Shown: one piece after another, positions 61,861 through 62,978 of the stretch
Numbering within the stretch: position 1 is the stretch's first letter
Layout: each line of letters opens with the position of its first letter
Assembly (NCBI GenBank): GCA_945863035.1
Contig: CAMAZH010000008.1
Coordinates: forward strand, 1-62,978
Length of the DNA stretch: 62,978 nucleotides
Reading direction: 5' to 3'
Source: Chitinophaga pinensis
Lineage (GTDB): Bacteria; Bacteroidota; Bacteroidia; Bacteroidales; GCA-2748055
Translations under genes and position numbers: made by a program
The notes under the pieces: generated by a model
Seen by the model: only the letters and a program-made list of their open reading frames with translations
What the model was told of the DNA's origin: nothing
Databases searched by the model: none

Positions 61861-61901
61861 AAATTTCTAAAGGGCGTATCTAAAACGTCCTTTAGAAATT
61901 T
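61861..61901. terminator. 17-bp hairpin downstream of the CotH gene
   Basis: AAATTTCTAAAGGGCGT (61861-61877) pairs fully with ACGTCCTTTAGAAATTT (61885-61901) with one G-U, loop ATCTAAA. It lies 42 nt after the CotH stop and 46 nt past the end of the convergent small gene, so it can serve both strands. The T-run is short (TATTGTTATG), making termination efficiency uncertain. Confidence 0.65.
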
Positions 61902-61947
61902 ATTGTTATGGATATTGATGTCAAAGCAACACGAAATGATTTCCAAT

Positions 61948-62145
61948 CTAGGGAACAAGCTTTATCGATTTGTCTTCAATCATTTCCTGCAGCTGATTAA
62001 GCAATGTCTGCTCGTGCTTATCAATGTGGGAGTCTTTGGATGCCTCATTGAGGATCATATCGTATTCATGTCTCGTAAGCTTGTGGTCTTCAATAGCTTT
62101 ATCGATTAATTGTCGCAGTTTTTCAGCGCTTTCACTAAGTTTCAT
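61948..62145 (-). CDS. Small helical protein, 65 aa
   Basis: MKLSESAEKLRQLIDKAIED is followed by HKLTRHEYDMILNEASKDSH and IDKHEQTLLNQLQEMIEDKS. The two acidic helical segments with the D-x-x-L-T/I-D-x-H spacing resemble one turn of a TerB-like or EF-hand-like motif. It has no signal or membrane helix. It lies between two hairpins and is probably transcribed alone. The function is unknown. Confidence 0.7.
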   Translation of the reverse strand: MKLSESAEKLRQLIDKAIEDHKLTRHEYDMILNEASKDSHIDKHEQTLLNQLQEMIEDKSIKLVP

Positions 62146-62373
62146 ATTGGTAATATTTGCTGTTAATGGTTTATCTTAAAGATGAACAATTTAAGAAACT
62201 ATTGGTTTACCTCAAAGCGTAATTTTTATTTATTTTGAGGAGGTGTAATTTATTTTTAGAGTCATGGAAATCCATTCACTCCATAAAATTTTAGTCGTTT
62301 GGCCGGGTATATAAACCCAGTTCTGTTTTGTTCGTGGGTTTTCTTTTCCAACCTCTCTGCTTTAAAAACACCA
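62146..62373. other. Spacer without recognised gene
   Basis: This AT-rich spacer is upstream of the small helical gene on the minus strand and downstream of the PKD gene terminator. It should contain the promoter of the 65-aa gene, but no clear TAnnTTTG box was seen. Confidence 0.4.
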
Positions 62374-62406
62374 AAAAAAGAGTTGCCCATTGGGCAACTC
62401 TTTTTT
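62374..62406 (-). terminator. Intrinsic terminator downstream of the right-edge PKD/T9SS gene
   Basis: Sixteen paired bases, AAAAAAGAGTTGCCCA with TGGGCAACTCTTTTTT, around a tiny loop (62374-62389, 62391-62406). On the minus strand the stem runs into a T-rich tail, placing it 15 nt after the stop at 62421. Confidence 0.9.
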
Positions 62407-62420
62407 GAATGAGGTACTTA

Positions 62421-62978
62421 CTATTTAGAAATTACCAGTTGCTTAGTAACTATTTGATCAGCAGTTACGAATTTGAGAAGGTAGACTCCTGTGGTCAGGG
62501 CTTCTGTATTCCACGTAACAGAGTGATTACCTGCATCGCTTCTGGTTTTAACCAGAGTTTCAACCTTCCTTCCCAATTGGTCAAATATGGATATCTCGAT
62601 TTGCTGAGGCTTTGTAAGTGAGTAGTTGATGTTGGTGTAATCGATAAGCGGATTCGGATACACGTTCAGGTTAAAACCTGTCTCTTCGATTTCATCTACT
62701 TTCACGCCGTATTTGGTATAAACAAGCCTACAGCTTTCGTCTGACTGTCCACTTACAGGATCAGAGATTCTCAGGCAGACTCTGTATTTTCCCGGAAGTG
62801 CATAATAGTGGGTAACAATTCCTGAGGTTGAATCCATAACAGTAAAGGCGTCCTTTTTAATTTGTTTATCGCCAAAGTCCCATTCAACTGTTGCTCCATC
62901 GCCAGAACTTGCACTAACAAGGTCAACAGGGTAACCGGCACGCTTCTTATCGGGTTCAAAAGCCTCATATCCAAATGA
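62421..62978 (-). CDS. PKD-domain protein with T9SS sorting domain (5' part outside the window)
   Basis: The frame is open to the right edge, so 185 C-terminal residues are seen. A PKD-type Ig domain comes first (GYPVDLVSASSGDGATVEWDFGD, then YYALPGKYRVCLRISDP), then a T9SS type A domain (FNLNVYPNPLIDYTNINYSL, ISIFDQLGRKVETLV, TTGVYLLKFVTADQIVTKQLVISK). The protein is therefore a large secreted or surface-attached one; the catalytic or binding part lies beyond the window. An internal ATG at 62837 is not the real start because the PKD domain begins before it. Confidence 0.88.
   Translation of the reverse strand, partial: SFGYEAFEPDKKRAGYPVDLVSASSGDGATVEWDFGDKQIKKDAFTVMDSTSGIVTHYYALPGKYRVCLRISDPVSGQSDESCRLVYTKYGVKVDEIEETGFNLNVYPNPLIDYTNINYSLTKPQQIEISIFDQLGRKVETLVKTRSDAGNHSVTWNTEALTTGVYLLKFVTADQIVTKQLVISK

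Noticed and set aside
1-62978. tRNA, rRNA, CRISPR array or complete IS element
   Set aside because: Scanning for T-arm consensus GGTTCGAnnCC, regular repeat-spacer arrays and transposase motifs gave nothing convincing; a computed search (tRNAscan, Rfam, ISfinder) could still find something weak.

Overview
The window looks like a chromosomal segment of a Bacteroidota bacterium, most likely a free-living or marine member of the order Bacteroidales/Marinilabiliales. The reasons are a SusC/SusD pair with a divergent hybrid two-component sensor (HTCS), several proteins ending in type IX secretion (T9SS) sorting domains, a FeoA-FeoB fusion, a long-form NusB, DUF3276/DUF5606 proteins, and promoter-like TAnnTTTG boxes in place of E. 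coli-type -10/-35 signals. No rRNA, tRNA, CRISPR array, prophage or complete insertion sequence was recognised.

Region 1 (1-18285) is a polysaccharide utilisation locus (PUL). The HTCS sensor (14101-18285, +) faces a minus-strand operon: SusC, SusD, a T9SS-exported LamG protein, a strong intrinsic terminator, then five glycoside-hydrolase-type genes. These are a multidomain T9SS-exported GH43, a clan GH-A (GH5-like) lipoprotein, two more GH43-superfamily proteins, and a sialidase-fold (possibly GH93) lipoprotein with a CBM9-like tail. Three GH43-type enzymes plus a sialidase-fold protein suggest an arabinose- or xylose-containing plant polysaccharide such as arabinan or arabinoxylan; this is inference. 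At the extreme left end is the broken start of a carbohydrate esterase (SGNH/CE6-like) gene.

Region 2 (18286-28007) is mixed: a TPR protein, a GH140-type (apiosidase-like) hydrolase, the protein AMPylase SelO, a 44-codon ORF, a LemA/DUF3137 pair, DUF456, an exported HMA-domain lipoprotein and a membrane protein. A 140-bp element with terminal inverted repeats (27801-27940) has a diverged sister copy at 41476-41626.

Region 3 (28008-41475) is housekeeping: a cyclophilin; FeoAB with a tiny Cys-rich FeoB partner that is too short for ordinary gene calling; a thiamine-binding protein; a PUR-like DUF3276 protein; the nusB-DUF1573-yajC-ybbR-coaE-TerB/DnaJ-DUF5606 run; mazG; a SAM hydrolase; phoH; and purC.

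Region 4 (41476-58209) has a LysM/periplasmic-binding protein, an FtsX-type ABC permease with a possible sigma-54 control region, a class II photolyase, a YitT protein, overlapping pabB/pabC, a large uncharacterised protein resembling nitronate monooxygenases, a DEAD-box helicase and a cold-shock protein, an e(P4)-type acid phosphatase, a fatty-acid desaturase and a GNAT-like protein. Region 5 (58210-62978) holds two T9SS cargo proteins: a CotH-kinase/lamin-tail protein and the 3' part of a PKD-domain protein. A small helical protein and two strong hairpins lie between them.

The strongest candidates for something little described are the two-copy TIR element, the FMN-barrel-like 602-aa protein, the T9SS LamG protein in the slot where PULs usually carry a surface glycan-binding lipoprotein, and the compound palindrome upstream of the GH140 gene.
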